In this document: piece by piece, positions 41,580 to 51,148 of the stretch | Layout: each line of letters starts with the position of its first letter | Position numbering within the stretch: the stretch's first letter is position 1 | Source of the DNA: Pseudomonas sp. ICMP 561 | Lineage (GTDB): Bacteria; Pseudomonadota; Gammaproteobacteria; Pseudomonadales; Pseudomonadaceae | Reading direction: 5' to 3' | Length of the DNA: 64,000 nt | Assembly (NCBI RefSeq): GCF_002699985.1 | Contig: NZ_LKBT01000023.1 | Location: 124,001 to 188,000, forward strand | Translations under genes and position numbers: made by a program | Notes under the pieces: model-generated | Databases searched by the model: none | What the model saw: the letters and a program-made list of their open reading frames with translations, nothing else | Told to the model about the DNA's origin: nothing

Positions 41580-41829
41580 AAGTAAGTTGAAGTGCTGACA
41601 ATCCCGAGTGGTGGCTGTGTAAAGTTATGTGTGCCGAGACTACGGGAAAACAACGGCTTAACGAACTTTTTTCCATTGATTGCCGGGTTTTTTGTCGGGT
41701 GGTATCAGTTCCATAACCATCGTCAGCAGCCGGTGGCTTTGTCAATCAGGTAATGCCCCATCGCAAATGTCTTTTCGATTCGCTAGAGTCGGGCCATATC
41801 ACGTATTGAGTGAGTGTCCAGGGAAGCGT

Positions 41830-42702
41830 ATGTCATCAGAGCCCGAGTTTACCGACGAGAAAGTCAAACAGGCCTTGCAGGGCATCATCGTGCCGCCGCA
41901 ACCACAGATTCTGGTGGACCTGCAGATCGAGCAGTACATGCCGGACCCCGATCTGGCCGAGATCGCCCGCTTGATTTCCCAGGACCCCGGTATTGCGGGG
42001 GCGCTGCTCAAGATCGTCAACTCCAGTTACTTCGGTTTGAGCAATCGGATTTCGTCGATTCAGCGTGCTGTAAATCTGCTGGGCAGTCGTTCGGTGATCA
42101 ACATCGTCAACGGCTTGTCCATCCGCGGCGGCATGAACGATGAGTCCATCGTGACCCTCAACCGCTTCTGGGACACTGCGCAAGACATCGCCATGACGTG
42201 TCTGGCGCTGGCCAAACGGCTTGGCTCGCAGGCCGTCGATGAAGCCTACGCCCTGGGCCTGTTCCATGATTGCGGCGTGCCCCTGATGTACAAGAAATTC
42301 CCGGGCTACATGTCGGTGCTGGAGCAGGGGTATGCGGGCGCCAGTGACCAGCAGCGCATCGTCGACGTGGAAAACAAAGCCTTCAATACCAACCACGCCG
42401 TAGTGGGTTACTACACCGCCAAGGCCTGGCGGTTGCCGGAACACATGTCAACGACCATTGCCCGGCATCACAACGCCTACGCGGTGTTCAGTGATGATTC
42501 GGGGCAGCACAGTCAGGTGAAGAACCTGCTGTCGATTCTGAAAATGGCCGAACACATCTGCGAGTCCTACCGGATACTGGGCAAGGAAAGCGCCGATCAT
42601 GAGTGGAATTCCATCAGCCACCTGGTACTCGATTACGTCGGCTTGTCCGAGTATGACTTCCAGGAATTGAAGGCGAATATTCGTGAGTTGGGTGCGCATT
42701 GA
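41830..42702 (+). CDS. HDOD domain protein
   Basis: A 290-residue protein consisting mainly of one HDOD domain (PPQPQILVDLQIEQYMPDPD, LLKIVNSSYFGL, AVNLLGSRSVINIV and LFHDCGVPLM). HDOD proteins are non-catalytic relatives of HD-GYP and act in signalling and motility. ATG 41830 has AGGGA upstream. Alone and convergent to the xyl operon. Confidence 0.9.
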   Translation: MSSEPEFTDEKVKQALQGIIVPPQPQILVDLQIEQYMPDPDLAEIARLISQDPGIAGALLKIVNSSYFGLSNRISSIQRAVNLLGSRSVINIVNGLSIRGGMNDESIVTLNRFWDTAQDIAMTCLALAKRLGSQAVDEAYALGLFHDCGVPLMYKKFPGYMSVLEQGYAGASDQQRIVDVENKAFNTNHAVVGYYTAKAWRLPEHMSTTIARHHNAYAVFSDDSGQHSQVKNLLSILKMAEHICESYRILGKESADHEWNSISHLVLDYVGLSEYDFQELKANIRELGAH

Positions 42703-42736
42703 GGCGTAATGCCTCGTGATAGGCCAAACGGCTGAC

Positions 42737-42813
42737 CTGTAGGCCAACTTGTTGGCGAGACGTCAGGCCTGCATCGTCAGGAATTAAGCCTCGCCAACAA
42801 GTTGGCTCCTACC
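42737..42813. repeat. REPIN, CAACTTGTTGGCGAG type
   Basis: Arms 42737-42759 and 42790-42813 between the convergent HDOD and xylH genes. Confidence 0.82.
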
Positions 42814-42841
42814 GGGAATGCATTTCAAGCCACATGCGCGA

Positions 42842-43978
42842 TCAACGCCGCCCCGTCCGGGTACTGACATCCACCCAAACCGCCAATACCAGAATGCTGC
42901 CTTTGACGATCATCTGCCAGTAGCTGTCCACGTCGAGCATGGACATGCCGTTGTCCAGACTGGTGATGACCAGTGCACCGAGCAGCGCGCCGTAAACGGT
43001 GCCGGAGCCGCCGCGCATCGAGGTGCCGCCGATGAAGCAGGCGGCGATGGCGTCGAGTTCGCCCATGCTTCCGGCAGAAGGCGAGCCCGCCGCCAGGCGT
43101 GCGGTGTTGACCATGCCGGCTAGCGCACACATCACGCCCATAATCCCGAAGATCCACAGTTTGACGGCCTGCACATTGATGCCGGACAGCCGCGTCGCCT
43201 CCATATTGCTGCCCACCGAATAAACCCGTCGGCCGAACACGGTCTGGCTGGTGACGTAACTGAACACACCCAAAAGAACCAGCAAGAGCAGCACCGGCAC
43301 TGGAATGCCGTCGTAGCTGTTGAGGGTCTGGACGAATCCGGCCAGCACCGCGCCGATCAACAGGACACGCAAGACGTCCCGCACCAATGAATGTGCCGCC
43401 AGACCGTGGACGGCGCGATTGCGACGTTGTTTCCAGGTCAGGTAAAGCGTCAGCGCGAACAGCACGATGCCCAGTCCCGTTCCGACCGAATGCGGCAGAT
43501 ATCCCTGACCGACGTACACCAGTTCCGGCGAGACCGGGGCGATAGTTGTGCCGCCGGTAATGCCCAGCAGAATGCCGCGGAACGCCAGCATGCCGCCCAG
43601 ACCGACGATGAACGACGGGATGCGCAGGTACGCCGTCATGTAGCCATTGGCAAGGCCAATCATCAGCCCGCACAGCGCGACGAGGCTCAGGTTGGCCAAC
43701 AGTGGGATGTGATAAACCACGTCAAGAATGGCCGCCAGTCCACCGAGCAGCCCGAGCAATGATCCGACCGACAGGTCGATTTCGCCACTGATGATCACCA
43801 GCACCATGCCGCAGGCAAGTATTCCCGTGATGGACATTTGCCGCAGCAAGTTGGAAAGATTGCGCGGGGTCAGGAATCCACCGTCGGTCTGCCAACTGAA
43901 GAACAGCCAGATAACCGCCACGGCGATGACCAGCGCAAGCATTTTGTAGCGTGTGAAGAGCTGTTTGACCTGATTCAT
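42842..43978 (-). CDS. xylH: Xylose ABC transporter permease
   Basis: A 378-residue inner-membrane permease of the ribose/xylose (CUT2) type with about ten helices; SGEIDLSVGSLLGL (about 65) and GGTSMRGGSGTVYGALLG near the C-terminus are family signatures. The start follows the xylG stop directly. With XylF and XylG it imports D-xylose. Confidence 0.93.
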   Translation of the reverse strand: MNQVKQLFTRYKMLALVIAVAVIWLFFSWQTDGGFLTPRNLSNLLRQMSITGILACGMVLVIISGEIDLSVGSLLGLLGGLAAILDVVYHIPLLANLSLVALCGLMIGLANGYMTAYLRIPSFIVGLGGMLAFRGILLGITGGTTIAPVSPELVYVGQGYLPHSVGTGLGIVLFALTLYLTWKQRRNRAVHGLAAHSLVRDVLRVLLIGAVLAGFVQTLNSYDGIPVPVLLLLVLLGVFSYVTSQTVFGRRVYSVGSNMEATRLSGINVQAVKLWIFGIMGVMCALAGMVNTARLAAGSPSAGSMGELDAIAACFIGGTSMRGGSGTVYGALLGALVITSLDNGMSMLDVDSYWQMIVKGSILVLAVWVDVSTRTGRR

Positions 43979-45538
43979 CTACGCGGACTTCCGATCATTA
44001 TTGTTGTTAGGGTCAGCGGTTTGACTGAGGGCTGCGGCGAGTAACTGCTCCTGCGTGAGGTTGTGGTTGATGAAGTCACCCCGTAGCTGGCCTTCGCCGA
44101 TAACCAGCACCCGGTCGGAGACGCCGAGCACTTCGGCCAGCTCCGAAGACACCATGATGATCGACACGCCCGCGGCCGCCAGCGCTCCCATCAATTTGTA
44201 GATCTCGTATTTGGCGCCCACATCCACGCCTCGTGTGGGCTCATCGAGAATCAGCACTCGGGGCTGGGTCAGCAGCATTTTCGCCAGGACGGCTTTTTGC
44301 TGATTGCCGCCCGACAGGCTGGTGATCGGCAGGAACGGGCTCGCGGTCTTGAGGTGCATGCGCGAGATTTCCTTGTCGATGCTGTCCAGTTCGGCTTCGG
44401 CGTCAATGCGGGTCAGTCTGGAGTATGAGTCCAGCACTGCGAGGGTGATGTTTTGTCCGACCCCCAGATCGGGAATGATGCCTTGGCGCTTGCGATCTTC
44501 GGGGACCATGCATAGTCCGGCACGAATGGATTTCAGCGGCGTGCGGGTGTCGACGAGTTTTCCGTCCAGCCAGACTTCGCCTTCATGGCGGCCGGGATAG
44601 GCGCCGAACAACGCCGAGACCAGTTCTGTGCGGCCTGCGCCGACCAGCCCGGCGATGCCGAGTATCTCGCCACGCTTGAGGGCGAATGAAATATCGTCGA
44701 CACGTTTGCGCTTCGGATTGTCGACGTCGTAGCAGGTGATATGGCGCGCCTCGAAAATCACTTCGCCAATGTCATGGGGTTCGGTGGGGTACAGGTTGCT
44801 CATTTCACGCCCGACCATCTGGGTGATGATCCGGGCAATGTCCATGTCTGCCATCGCGGTGGTGGCGATGTGTTTGCCGTCACGGATCACTGAAATGGTG
44901 TCGCACACAGCGGCGACTTCATCCAGCTTGTGAGAGATGTAGACGCATGCAACGCCTTTGGACTTGAGGTCGCGGATGATATCCAGCAGTACCTCGATCT
45001 CAGAACGGGTCAAGGCTGACGAGGGCTCATCAAGGATCAACAGCCGCGCCTGCTTGTTCAGCGCTTTGGCGATTTCCACCAGTTGCTGATAGCCGCCGCC
45101 GTATTGGGATACCGGGAGTGAGACATTCATGTCGGGGACTTTCAGTTCACGCATCAGGGCTTCGGCGCGGTGGGTCATGGCGGGGTAATTCATGCGCCCG
45201 CCGAACAGGGTCATCTCATGGCCCATAAAGATGTTCTCGGTCACCGACAGATCGGGTACCAGGGTCAGTTCCTGGTGAATGATCACGATCCCGGCCGCTT
45301 CGGTTTCGCTGATCGACTGGGCCCTGAGCGGCTGGCCGTCCCAGAGGATTTCGCCTTCCCAGGTGCCATGGGGGTAGACCGCCGACAGCACTTTCATCAG
45401 CGTGGATTTACCCGCGCCATTCTCGCCACACAGGCCGACGCATTCCCCGGGCCTGACTTTGATATCAATGCCATTCAGGGCTTTCACCCCGTCGAACGTT
45501 TTGACGATGCCATTCATTTGCAGCAGGTATTCGGACAT
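43979..45538 (-). CDS. xylG: Xylose ABC transporter ATP-binding protein
   Basis: A 519-residue protein with two ABC domains. The first has Walker A GENGAGKST (about 39-47), SQYGGGYQQLVEIAKAL and LLILDEPSSAL. The second has GLVGAGRTELV in place of a full Walker A and SLSGGNQQKAVLAKML, as usual in CUT2 systems. The next gene, xylH, begins one base after its stop. Confidence 0.94.
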   Translation of the reverse strand: MSEYLLQMNGIVKTFDGVKALNGIDIKVRPGECVGLCGENGAGKSTLMKVLSAVYPHGTWEGEILWDGQPLRAQSISETEAAGIVIIHQELTLVPDLSVTENIFMGHEMTLFGGRMNYPAMTHRAEALMRELKVPDMNVSLPVSQYGGGYQQLVEIAKALNKQARLLILDEPSSALTRSEIEVLLDIIRDLKSKGVACVYISHKLDEVAAVCDTISVIRDGKHIATTAMADMDIARIITQMVGREMSNLYPTEPHDIGEVIFEARHITCYDVDNPKRKRVDDISFALKRGEILGIAGLVGAGRTELVSALFGAYPGRHEGEVWLDGKLVDTRTPLKSIRAGLCMVPEDRKRQGIIPDLGVGQNITLAVLDSYSRLTRIDAEAELDSIDKEISRMHLKTASPFLPITSLSGGNQQKAVLAKMLLTQPRVLILDEPTRGVDVGAKYEIYKLMGALAAAGVSIIMVSSELAEVLGVSDRVLVIGEGQLRGDFINHNLTQEQLLAAALSQTADPNNNNDRKSA

Positions 45539-45609
45539 GGCGAGTGCTCAAAATAAGCGGGTGCGGACTGACGCGAGCTCAGCAGGGGTGTTGCAGACAA
45601 ACACGGTTT

Positions 45610-45698
45610 CTGTTGGAGCGAGGCTTGCCCGCGAAAAACGATTACGCGATGTGCCTGATCCACCAAGTCGGCAGGTTCGCGGGCAAGCCTCGCTCCAA
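45610..45698. repeat. REPIN between xylG and xylF
   Basis: Arms 45610-45635 and 45674-45698 of the GGAGCGAGGCTTGCCCGC type. Lies in the operon between the binding-protein and ATPase genes, where it could lower expression of xylGH relative to xylF. Confidence 0.85.
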
Positions 45699-45755
45699 CA
45701 ATTTGTAACGCGACAGCGTGGTGTCAGGGATACCGGAGCGAGGTTTACGCTCAGA

Positions 45756-46757
45756 TCACTTCCCCTCAATCTGCGCCTTGGTGTAGAACCCGTCTTTTTC
45801 CAGCAGATCAATGTTGTCCTTGGTCAACGGGGTCGGCGTGAGCAGAATGGTGTCGACTTTCTTGCTGCCGTTGTCGTACTGCGAGCTGTAGGTGGGTTTC
45901 TCGTTGCGCGCCAGTTGCACCGAAAGTTTGGCGGCTTCTGTAGCAATGAGCTTCAGCGGCTTGTAGACAGTCATGGTCTGCGTGCCATCGATCACACGCT
46001 TGACCGCTGCGAGGTCGGCATCCTGACCCGAAATAGGCACCTTGCCCGCCAGCTTCTGTGCGGCCAGTGCCTGGATGGCACCGCCTGCGGTGGCGTCGTT
46101 GGAGGCAACGATGCCGTCGATCTTGTTGTCGTTACGGGTCAGGGCGTTCTCGACGATGCTCAGCGCTTCAGTCGGGTTCCACTCTTTGACCCACTGCTGG
46201 CCGACGATTTTGATATCGCCCTTGTCGATCGCTGGCTGCAACACCTTCATCTGGCCTTCGCGCAGCACTTTCGCGTTGTTGTCGGTCGGCGCGCCGCCGA
46301 GCAAAAAGTAATTACCCTTGGGCGCTGCTTTCAACACGCCGCTGGCCTGCATCTCACCCACCTTTTCGTTATCGAAGGAGATGTACGCGTCAATGTCAGC
46401 ATTGAGAATCAACCGGTCATAGGACACGACCTTGATCCCGGCTTTCTTCGCCTCGGCCACTGCGTTGGTCAGCACTGTGGCATTGAATGGCACGATCACG
46501 ATGACATCGACGCCACGGGAAATGAGGTTCTCGATCTGCGAAATCTGCTTCTGCTCGTTGGCATCGGCCGATTGTACAAAGACCTTGGCATCCATTTTTT
46601 CCGCCGCCGCGACAAAGTAATCGCGGTCACGGGACCAGCGTTCCAGGCGCAGGTCATCGATGGAAAAGCCGATTTTCGGATGAGCAGGGTCGGCCATGGC
46701 CGGAACAGACAGCAGCGCCAAAGCGCCAACCAGTAGCGTGCGTTTAAAACTCTTCAT
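45756..46757 (-). CDS. xylF: Periplasmic xylose-binding protein
   Basis: A 333-residue protein with a signal peptide (MKSFKRTLLVGALALLSVPAMA) and a Peripla_BP_4 fold. DDLRLERWSRDRDYFVAAAE and the VVSYDRLI and DIDAYISFDNEKVG segments are typical of XylF. The start is ATG 46757, not the longer frame. The most abundant component of the ABC system. Confidence 0.93.
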   Translation of the reverse strand: MKSFKRTLLVGALALLSVPAMADPAHPKIGFSIDDLRLERWSRDRDYFVAAAEKMDAKVFVQSADANEQKQISQIENLISRGVDVIVIVPFNATVLTNAVAEAKKAGIKVVSYDRLILNADIDAYISFDNEKVGEMQASGVLKAAPKGNYFLLGGAPTDNNAKVLREGQMKVLQPAIDKGDIKIVGQQWVKEWNPTEALSIVENALTRNDNKIDGIVASNDATAGGAIQALAAQKLAGKVPISGQDADLAAVKRVIDGTQTMTVYKPLKLIATEAAKLSVQLARNEKPTYSSQYDNGSKKVDTILLTPTPLTKDNIDLLEKDGFYTKAQIEGK

Positions 46758-46908
46758 AGTGGTGCGTCCTTTTATTGTTGTTTTTAGAAGCGACTGCCTG
46801 ACGATGAATATCGTGCTGGTAGAACTGTAGAGAGTTGCAAGGCACCGCGAGCACAGATTTGTCGCGCGAATGTAACCGGATTGCGGTGCCCGTAGACCTC
46901 GATTGCGA

Positions 46909-48225
46909 TCAGCGATAAATGAACTGGTTAACAACGTTTTCGAGCATTTCCTGCCTGCCGCTGACGGCTTGCGGATTAAGCTCTTTGGCAAAGGCATGTT
47001 CGGCCAGTGACTGAAGGGTGACCTCGCCCGCCAGCACTCCCTGGCCCAATGGCTGCTGCCAGCCCGCGTAGCGTTGGTCCTTGAAGTGCTGAAGCCGGTC
47101 GTTCTCCAGCATTGCTGCTGCGCGTTCGAGGGACAGGGCGAGAACATCCATCGCCGCCACATGCCCGTGGAACAGATCGACTTCGTCCAGGCTCTGACGA
47201 CGCACCTTGGAGTCGAAGTTGAACCCACCGTTTTTGAACCCGCCTGCTTTGAGGATTTCGTAAGTGGCGAGAGTCATTTCCTCGACGCTGTTGGGGAACT
47301 GGTCAGTGTCCCAGCCGTTTTGTGGGTCGCCGCGGTTGGCATCGATGCTGCCGAAAATCCCTAAAGAAGCAGCCGTCGCGATTTCGTGATGAAAGCTATG
47401 ACCGGCCAGGGTCGCGTGGTTGGCCTCGATGTTGACCTTGATTTCGTTTTCCAGACCGAACTGCTGCAAAAAGCCAAACACGGTGGCGCTGTCGTAATCG
47501 TATTGGTGTTTGGTCGGCTCCTGCGGTTTGGGCTCGATCAGCAGGTCGCCTTTGAAATTGATCTGGTGCTTGTGCTCAACCACCATGCGCATAAAGCGGC
47601 CCAGCTGCTCGCGCTCGCGTTTCAAGTCCGTATTGAGGAGCGTTTCGTAGCCCTCGCGTCCGCCCCATAACACGTAGTTGGCGCCACCGAGACGCTGGGT
47701 TGCGTTCATGGCGCTGAACACCTGCGCAGCGGCAAAGGCGAAGACTTCCGGATCAGGATTGCTCGCAGCGCCAGCAGCAAAGCGCGGATTGCTGAAGCAA
47801 TTGGCGGTGCCCCACAAAAGCTTGATGCCGCTTCGCTCTTGATGGCGCTCCAGATGGTCGACCATTTGCGCAAAATTATTGCGGTATTCCTTGAGCGAGC
47901 TGCCTTCCGGGGCGACATCGGTGTCGTGAAAGCAGTAGTAGTCGATGCCCAGTTTGGTGAAGAACTCGAATGCCGCCTCCGCCTTGCCCATCGCCACTTC
48001 CAGCGGGTCGCCGGGGCGCTGCCATGGGCGTTTGAAGGTGCCTGCGCCGAACACATCGGAACCGGGCCAGACGAACGTGTGCCAGTAACAGGCCGCCATG
48101 CGCAGGTGCTCGCGCATCGGCTTGCCCATGATGATTTTGTTCGCATCGTAGTGGCGAAAGGCGAGGGGCGAATCGCTGTCGGGGCCTTCGTAGCGAATTC
48201 GGTCGATATCGGGGAAATATGGCAT
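46909..48225 (-). CDS. xylA: Xylose isomerase
   Basis: Converts D-xylose to D-xylulose. 438 residues from ATG 48225 (AGGA eight bases upstream); a TTG at 48231 is an alternative. The active-site YYCFHDTDVAPEG is at about 97-109, FKGDLLIEPKPQEPTKHQYD holds the metal glutamate at about 232, and NIEANHATLAGHSFHHE and GSIDANRGD follow. No xylulokinase gene is nearby. A GGCACCGC/GCGGTGCC inverted repeat (46841-46890) lies before xylF. Confidence 0.95.
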   Translation of the reverse strand: MPYFPDIDRIRYEGPDSDSPLAFRHYDANKIIMGKPMREHLRMAACYWHTFVWPGSDVFGAGTFKRPWQRPGDPLEVAMGKAEAAFEFFTKLGIDYYCFHDTDVAPEGSSLKEYRNNFAQMVDHLERHQERSGIKLLWGTANCFSNPRFAAGAASNPDPEVFAFAAAQVFSAMNATQRLGGANYVLWGGREGYETLLNTDLKREREQLGRFMRMVVEHKHQINFKGDLLIEPKPQEPTKHQYDYDSATVFGFLQQFGLENEIKVNIEANHATLAGHSFHHEIATAASLGIFGSIDANRGDPQNGWDTDQFPNSVEEMTLATYEILKAGGFKNGGFNFDSKVRRQSLDEVDLFHGHVAAMDVLALSLERAAAMLENDRLQHFKDQRYAGWQQPLGQGVLAGEVTLQSLAEHAFAKELNPQAVSGRQEMLENVVNQFIYR

Positions 48226-48253
48226 TCGCAATGTCCTTTTTGTTTTTATCGGT

Positions 48254-48278
48254 TGTTCTAATCGAATGTTCTAATCGA
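48254..48278. promoter_or_regulatory. Tandem TGTTCTAATCGA repeat before xylA
   Basis: The 12-base sequence occurs at 48254-48265 and 48267-48278, in direct order with a 13-base period, just upstream of xylA. It lies between xylA and the divergent xylR and may be a regulator site. It does not look like the E. coli XylR operator. Confidence 0.4.
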
Positions 48279-48428
48279 TTGCTCTTGTCGGTGCTTCGAT
48301 ACTAGCAACGGTCCAGTTGCTCCCGATTATGAAAATCATCAACACGGAGTGCGATTTTGCGTATTGAGATTCTGCGGCGCCGCGCCTAGTCTGTTTAGAT
48401 AACCTCGGGCCGGCCCAGGACAATAACA

Positions 48429-49607
48429 ATGAAAACCGTACCGCCTGTTCACCGCGTTGCACTGTTGTTCAACGGCGGCAAGATCTACGACCGCGGCATC
48501 ATCAGCGGTATCGGCAACTACCTGAGCAGTACTCGCGCCTCCTGGGATCTGTTTCTGGAGGAGGACTTTCTCTGCCGCCTGAAAGGTATCGAGCGCTGGC
48601 AGGGCGACGGGATCATTGCCGACTTCGATGACCCGATGATTGGCGAGGCGCTGGCCGGGATCAGGTTGCCGGTGGTAGCGGTCGGCGGTTCATATGAAAA
48701 CGAGCGTGACTATCCGCAAGGTATTCCTTACGTCGCCACTGATAATCAGGCGCTGATGACGCTAGCGTACGAGCACCTTATCGAAGCCGGACTTACCCGT
48801 TTTGCCTGCTTCAGCCTGCCTGAAGCGCAAGCCAATCGTTGGGCTCAGGAGCGGGAAAAAGCCTTTCGCAAGCTGATGCAGCGCGATGGCCTGCACGGCG
48901 AGATCTACCGCGGCATGGGTACCAGCGCGCCACTCTGGAACAGCGCCGTCGAGCAGCAGATCGCCTGGCTGCACAGCCTTCCTAAACCCATCGGCATCAT
49001 TGCCGTCAGTGACGCCCGCGCACGGCAATTGTTGCAGGCCTGTCTGACGGCGGGGATATCTGTTCCGGAGCAGGTGGCGCTGATCGGCATCGATAACGAT
49101 CCGCTCACGCGTAGCCTGACCCGCGTGCCTTTGAGCTCCGTAAGCCAAGGCACCGAAACCATGGGGCGCACGGCCGCGCAATTGCTGCATCAAATGCTGC
49201 ACGGCAAGCCAGCCAAGGGTACGCACATTCTGATTCCGCCGGACTCGATCAACGTCCAGGTATCGAGCCTGCACCAGCCGTTAGGGGATCCTTATGTGAT
49301 GCAAGCGCTGCTGTTCATTCGCCAATATGCCTGCCAGGGCATCAAGACCGCGCAAGTCGCGGCTTACGTGGGTGTGTCGCGTTCATCGCTGGAAGCGCAC
49401 TTTCGCCAGGCACGGGGCTGCAGCGTGCATGACGAAATCCTGCGCTTCAAACTTGAGGCAGCCGCCAATGGCCTGAAGAACACCGACTCGACCATTGCAG
49501 ACACGGCACGCAATTGCGGCTTCAAATCTGCGCAGTATTTGCACACAGTGTTTCGTCGAGAGTTTGGTTGTACGCCACTTGAGTATCGGCAGGAGGTGAT
49601 TGTTTAG
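48429..49607 (+). CDS. xylR: Xylose operon activator XylR
   Basis: A 392-residue regulator with a LacI/periplasmic-binding-like sensor (VALLFNGGKIYDRGIISGIG, GIIAVSDARARQLL, EQVALIGIDNDP) and a C-terminal AraC HTH (VAAYVGVSRSSLEAHFR and ADTARNCGFKSAQYLHTVFR). It binds xylose and activates xyl genes. It diverges from xylA with a 200-base intergenic region. Confidence 0.93.
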   Translation: MKTVPPVHRVALLFNGGKIYDRGIISGIGNYLSSTRASWDLFLEEDFLCRLKGIERWQGDGIIADFDDPMIGEALAGIRLPVVAVGGSYENERDYPQGIPYVATDNQALMTLAYEHLIEAGLTRFACFSLPEAQANRWAQEREKAFRKLMQRDGLHGEIYRGMGTSAPLWNSAVEQQIAWLHSLPKPIGIIAVSDARARQLLQACLTAGISVPEQVALIGIDNDPLTRSLTRVPLSSVSQGTETMGRTAAQLLHQMLHGKPAKGTHILIPPDSINVQVSSLHQPLGDPYVMQALLFIRQYACQGIKTAQVAAYVGVSRSSLEAHFRQARGCSVHDEILRFKLEAAANGLKNTDSTIADTARNCGFKSAQYLHTVFRREFGCTPLEYRQEVIV

Positions 49608-49647
49608 GAACACCGCCCGGCCGGTCCTGCGAATTGCGCCGGTTCTG

Positions 49648-49796
49648 TGGGAGATTCTATGTTTGCCTACAATCCCGTAGGACCGGCTTCAGCCGGGAGG
49701 ACGTCGTGACATTCGCTAAATATCCTTCGGTAGAAATACCGCCCTCCCGGCTAAAGCCGGTCCTACGGGATTGCAGATGAACATAGAATCTCCCAC
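49648..49796. repeat. Large composite inverted repeat
   Basis: GTGGGAGATTCTATGT at 49648 and its complement at 49780-49796 extend the GTAGGACCGGCTT REPIN (core arms near 49675-49701 and 49743-49769) into arms of about 54 bases. Same flanking ACATAGAATCTCCCAC also at about 60589. Confidence 0.8.
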
Positions 49797-49835
49797 AAAA
49801 AACGCATTTTATTCATGTAGTTATATTTTTGACAG

Positions 49836-49914
49836 AAGCTGCCGAAGGCTGCGATAGCGGTGTGTCTGACACAGCGCCAGCGCTGGCCTCGTAACTTCGG
49901 TGAGCTCCTACAGG
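49836..49914. repeat. Chimeric REPIN
   Basis: The left arm (GAAGCTGCCGAAGGCTGCGA) matches the repeat at 39299, and the right arm (GGCCTCGTAACTTCGGTGAG) matches the repeat at 20141. The arms are from two families and pair poorly. Confidence 0.7.
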
Positions 49915-49932
49915 CCCGATGTTTTCAGCCCT

Positions 49933-50874
49933 TTATTGAATATGCGGAACCTCATCAAGGCCGCGATACACCGCCAACCCCCGCTGCTGAGCCAGTTCAA
50001 TCATCAGGTCCGCGCCTTCTGAAGGGCCGCCGATGCGCAATACGCCGTCACAGCGTTGCAGCAGCTTTTTCGCGTATTCATGGAAATGCTTCTGGAACAC
50101 TTCGTCACCGATGCTTTTGGAACCCGCCAGTTGCACCAAAGGTCGCGCGACCCATTCTGCGACCATCGGGAAGTGCCCGGCATTCAGCAGTTCTGCGGCG
50201 GCTGCTTGCATGGCCTGTACATTGGCTTCCAGCAAGGCGGGGTCATCGCCGGTGCCCGAACGGTAAGGGCCTGCCACCAGAATCATCAGGCCGGAAGAGG
50301 GAGGCATGAGCTGTTTGATGTACTGCAGAAGGATAATGGTTTTGCCGTCCATGATCCGGCCGTCGTCGACCATCTCCAGCGCCAGATCGAAGGGCAGTTC
50401 CAGCACTTCGATGTCCTCGCCTTCTTCGACCAGTCCACCACCGTCATTGATGCGATCTTCCGGCTGGTATTCCCCGACAAAGAAATGCAGGCGCTCAGTC
50501 ACTGAGCCCGGGCTCATGAACGCGTCATAGATTTTGCGCACCGATTTGACCCGGTAACCGGTTTCCTCTTCAGCTTCCAGGCGGATTCGCTCTTCGGGAC
50601 TGGCGTTATCCAGCAGGCCCGCAGCCGCTTCGATCAAGTAACCATCGTGCCCGTTGACGAAAGCCGGGATGCGAAATTGCCGAGTGAGAATAACCGTCCG
50701 TTTTGCCAGGTTGTATAGCCCGATCGTGGCACCATTGCCCCTGTCGTATACCTCGCGGGTGACTGCCTGCCAACTGCCGTCCCGGCGCGGCATTTCGAAC
50801 TCGATATTTTTCAGCAGATACCAGTTATCCGACAGAAGATGTTCGCCTGTGATTCGAACCTTGCGTGTTTCCAT
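49933..50874 (-). CDS. Nudix hydrolase fused to a deoxyribosyltransferase-like domain
   Basis: A 313-residue protein. Residues 1-190 are a NudK/YffH-type Nudix hydrolase (TREVYDRGNGATIGLYNLAK and the Nudix box in AAGLLDNASPEERIRLEAEE, with the first box Glu replaced by Ser). About residues 195-313 (LMILVAGPYRSGTGDDPALL, GADLMIELAQQRGLAVYRGL) resemble DUF4406/nucleoside 2-deoxyribosyltransferase-like folds. ATG 50874 has AAAGGA upstream. Role perhaps in sugar-nucleotide clean-up; the fusion is unusual. Confidence 0.8.
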   Translation of the reverse strand: METRKVRITGEHLLSDNWYLLKNIEFEMPRRDGSWQAVTREVYDRGNGATIGLYNLAKRTVILTRQFRIPAFVNGHDGYLIEAAAGLLDNASPEERIRLEAEEETGYRVKSVRKIYDAFMSPGSVTERLHFFVGEYQPEDRINDGGGLVEEGEDIEVLELPFDLALEMVDDGRIMDGKTIILLQYIKQLMPPSSGLMILVAGPYRSGTGDDPALLEANVQAMQAAAAELLNAGHFPMVAEWVARPLVQLAGSKSIGDEVFQKHFHEYAKKLLQRCDGVLRIGGPSEGADLMIELAQQRGLAVYRGLDEVPHIQ

Positions 50875-51148
50875 GGAGGGCAGTCCTTTGTGGTCATGTA
50901 TTACGAACGGTGGTGTATTTGTCAGCTTCAAGGGCACATGGTATGTTCCGCGACCGACTGGATCTACGTGCAGTTCTGGACGCTTTTCACCCGTACTGCA
51001 TGGGCGTAGGGTTACATCCATTGGTGCATCGCTGATGAATTTTCCGAAAATTTCTCTATGGGTACTGTTTGGCCTATAAGTGAACGCTTCAGCGCGGAAT
51101 CCATACGCTGACAGGTTTCATAGTTGCGCAACGGACAGTGCTATTCAA

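Noticed and set aside
45402..46736. Plus-strand frame across xylG, REPIN and xylF
   Set aside because: It runs antisense to two confirmed genes and through a repeat.
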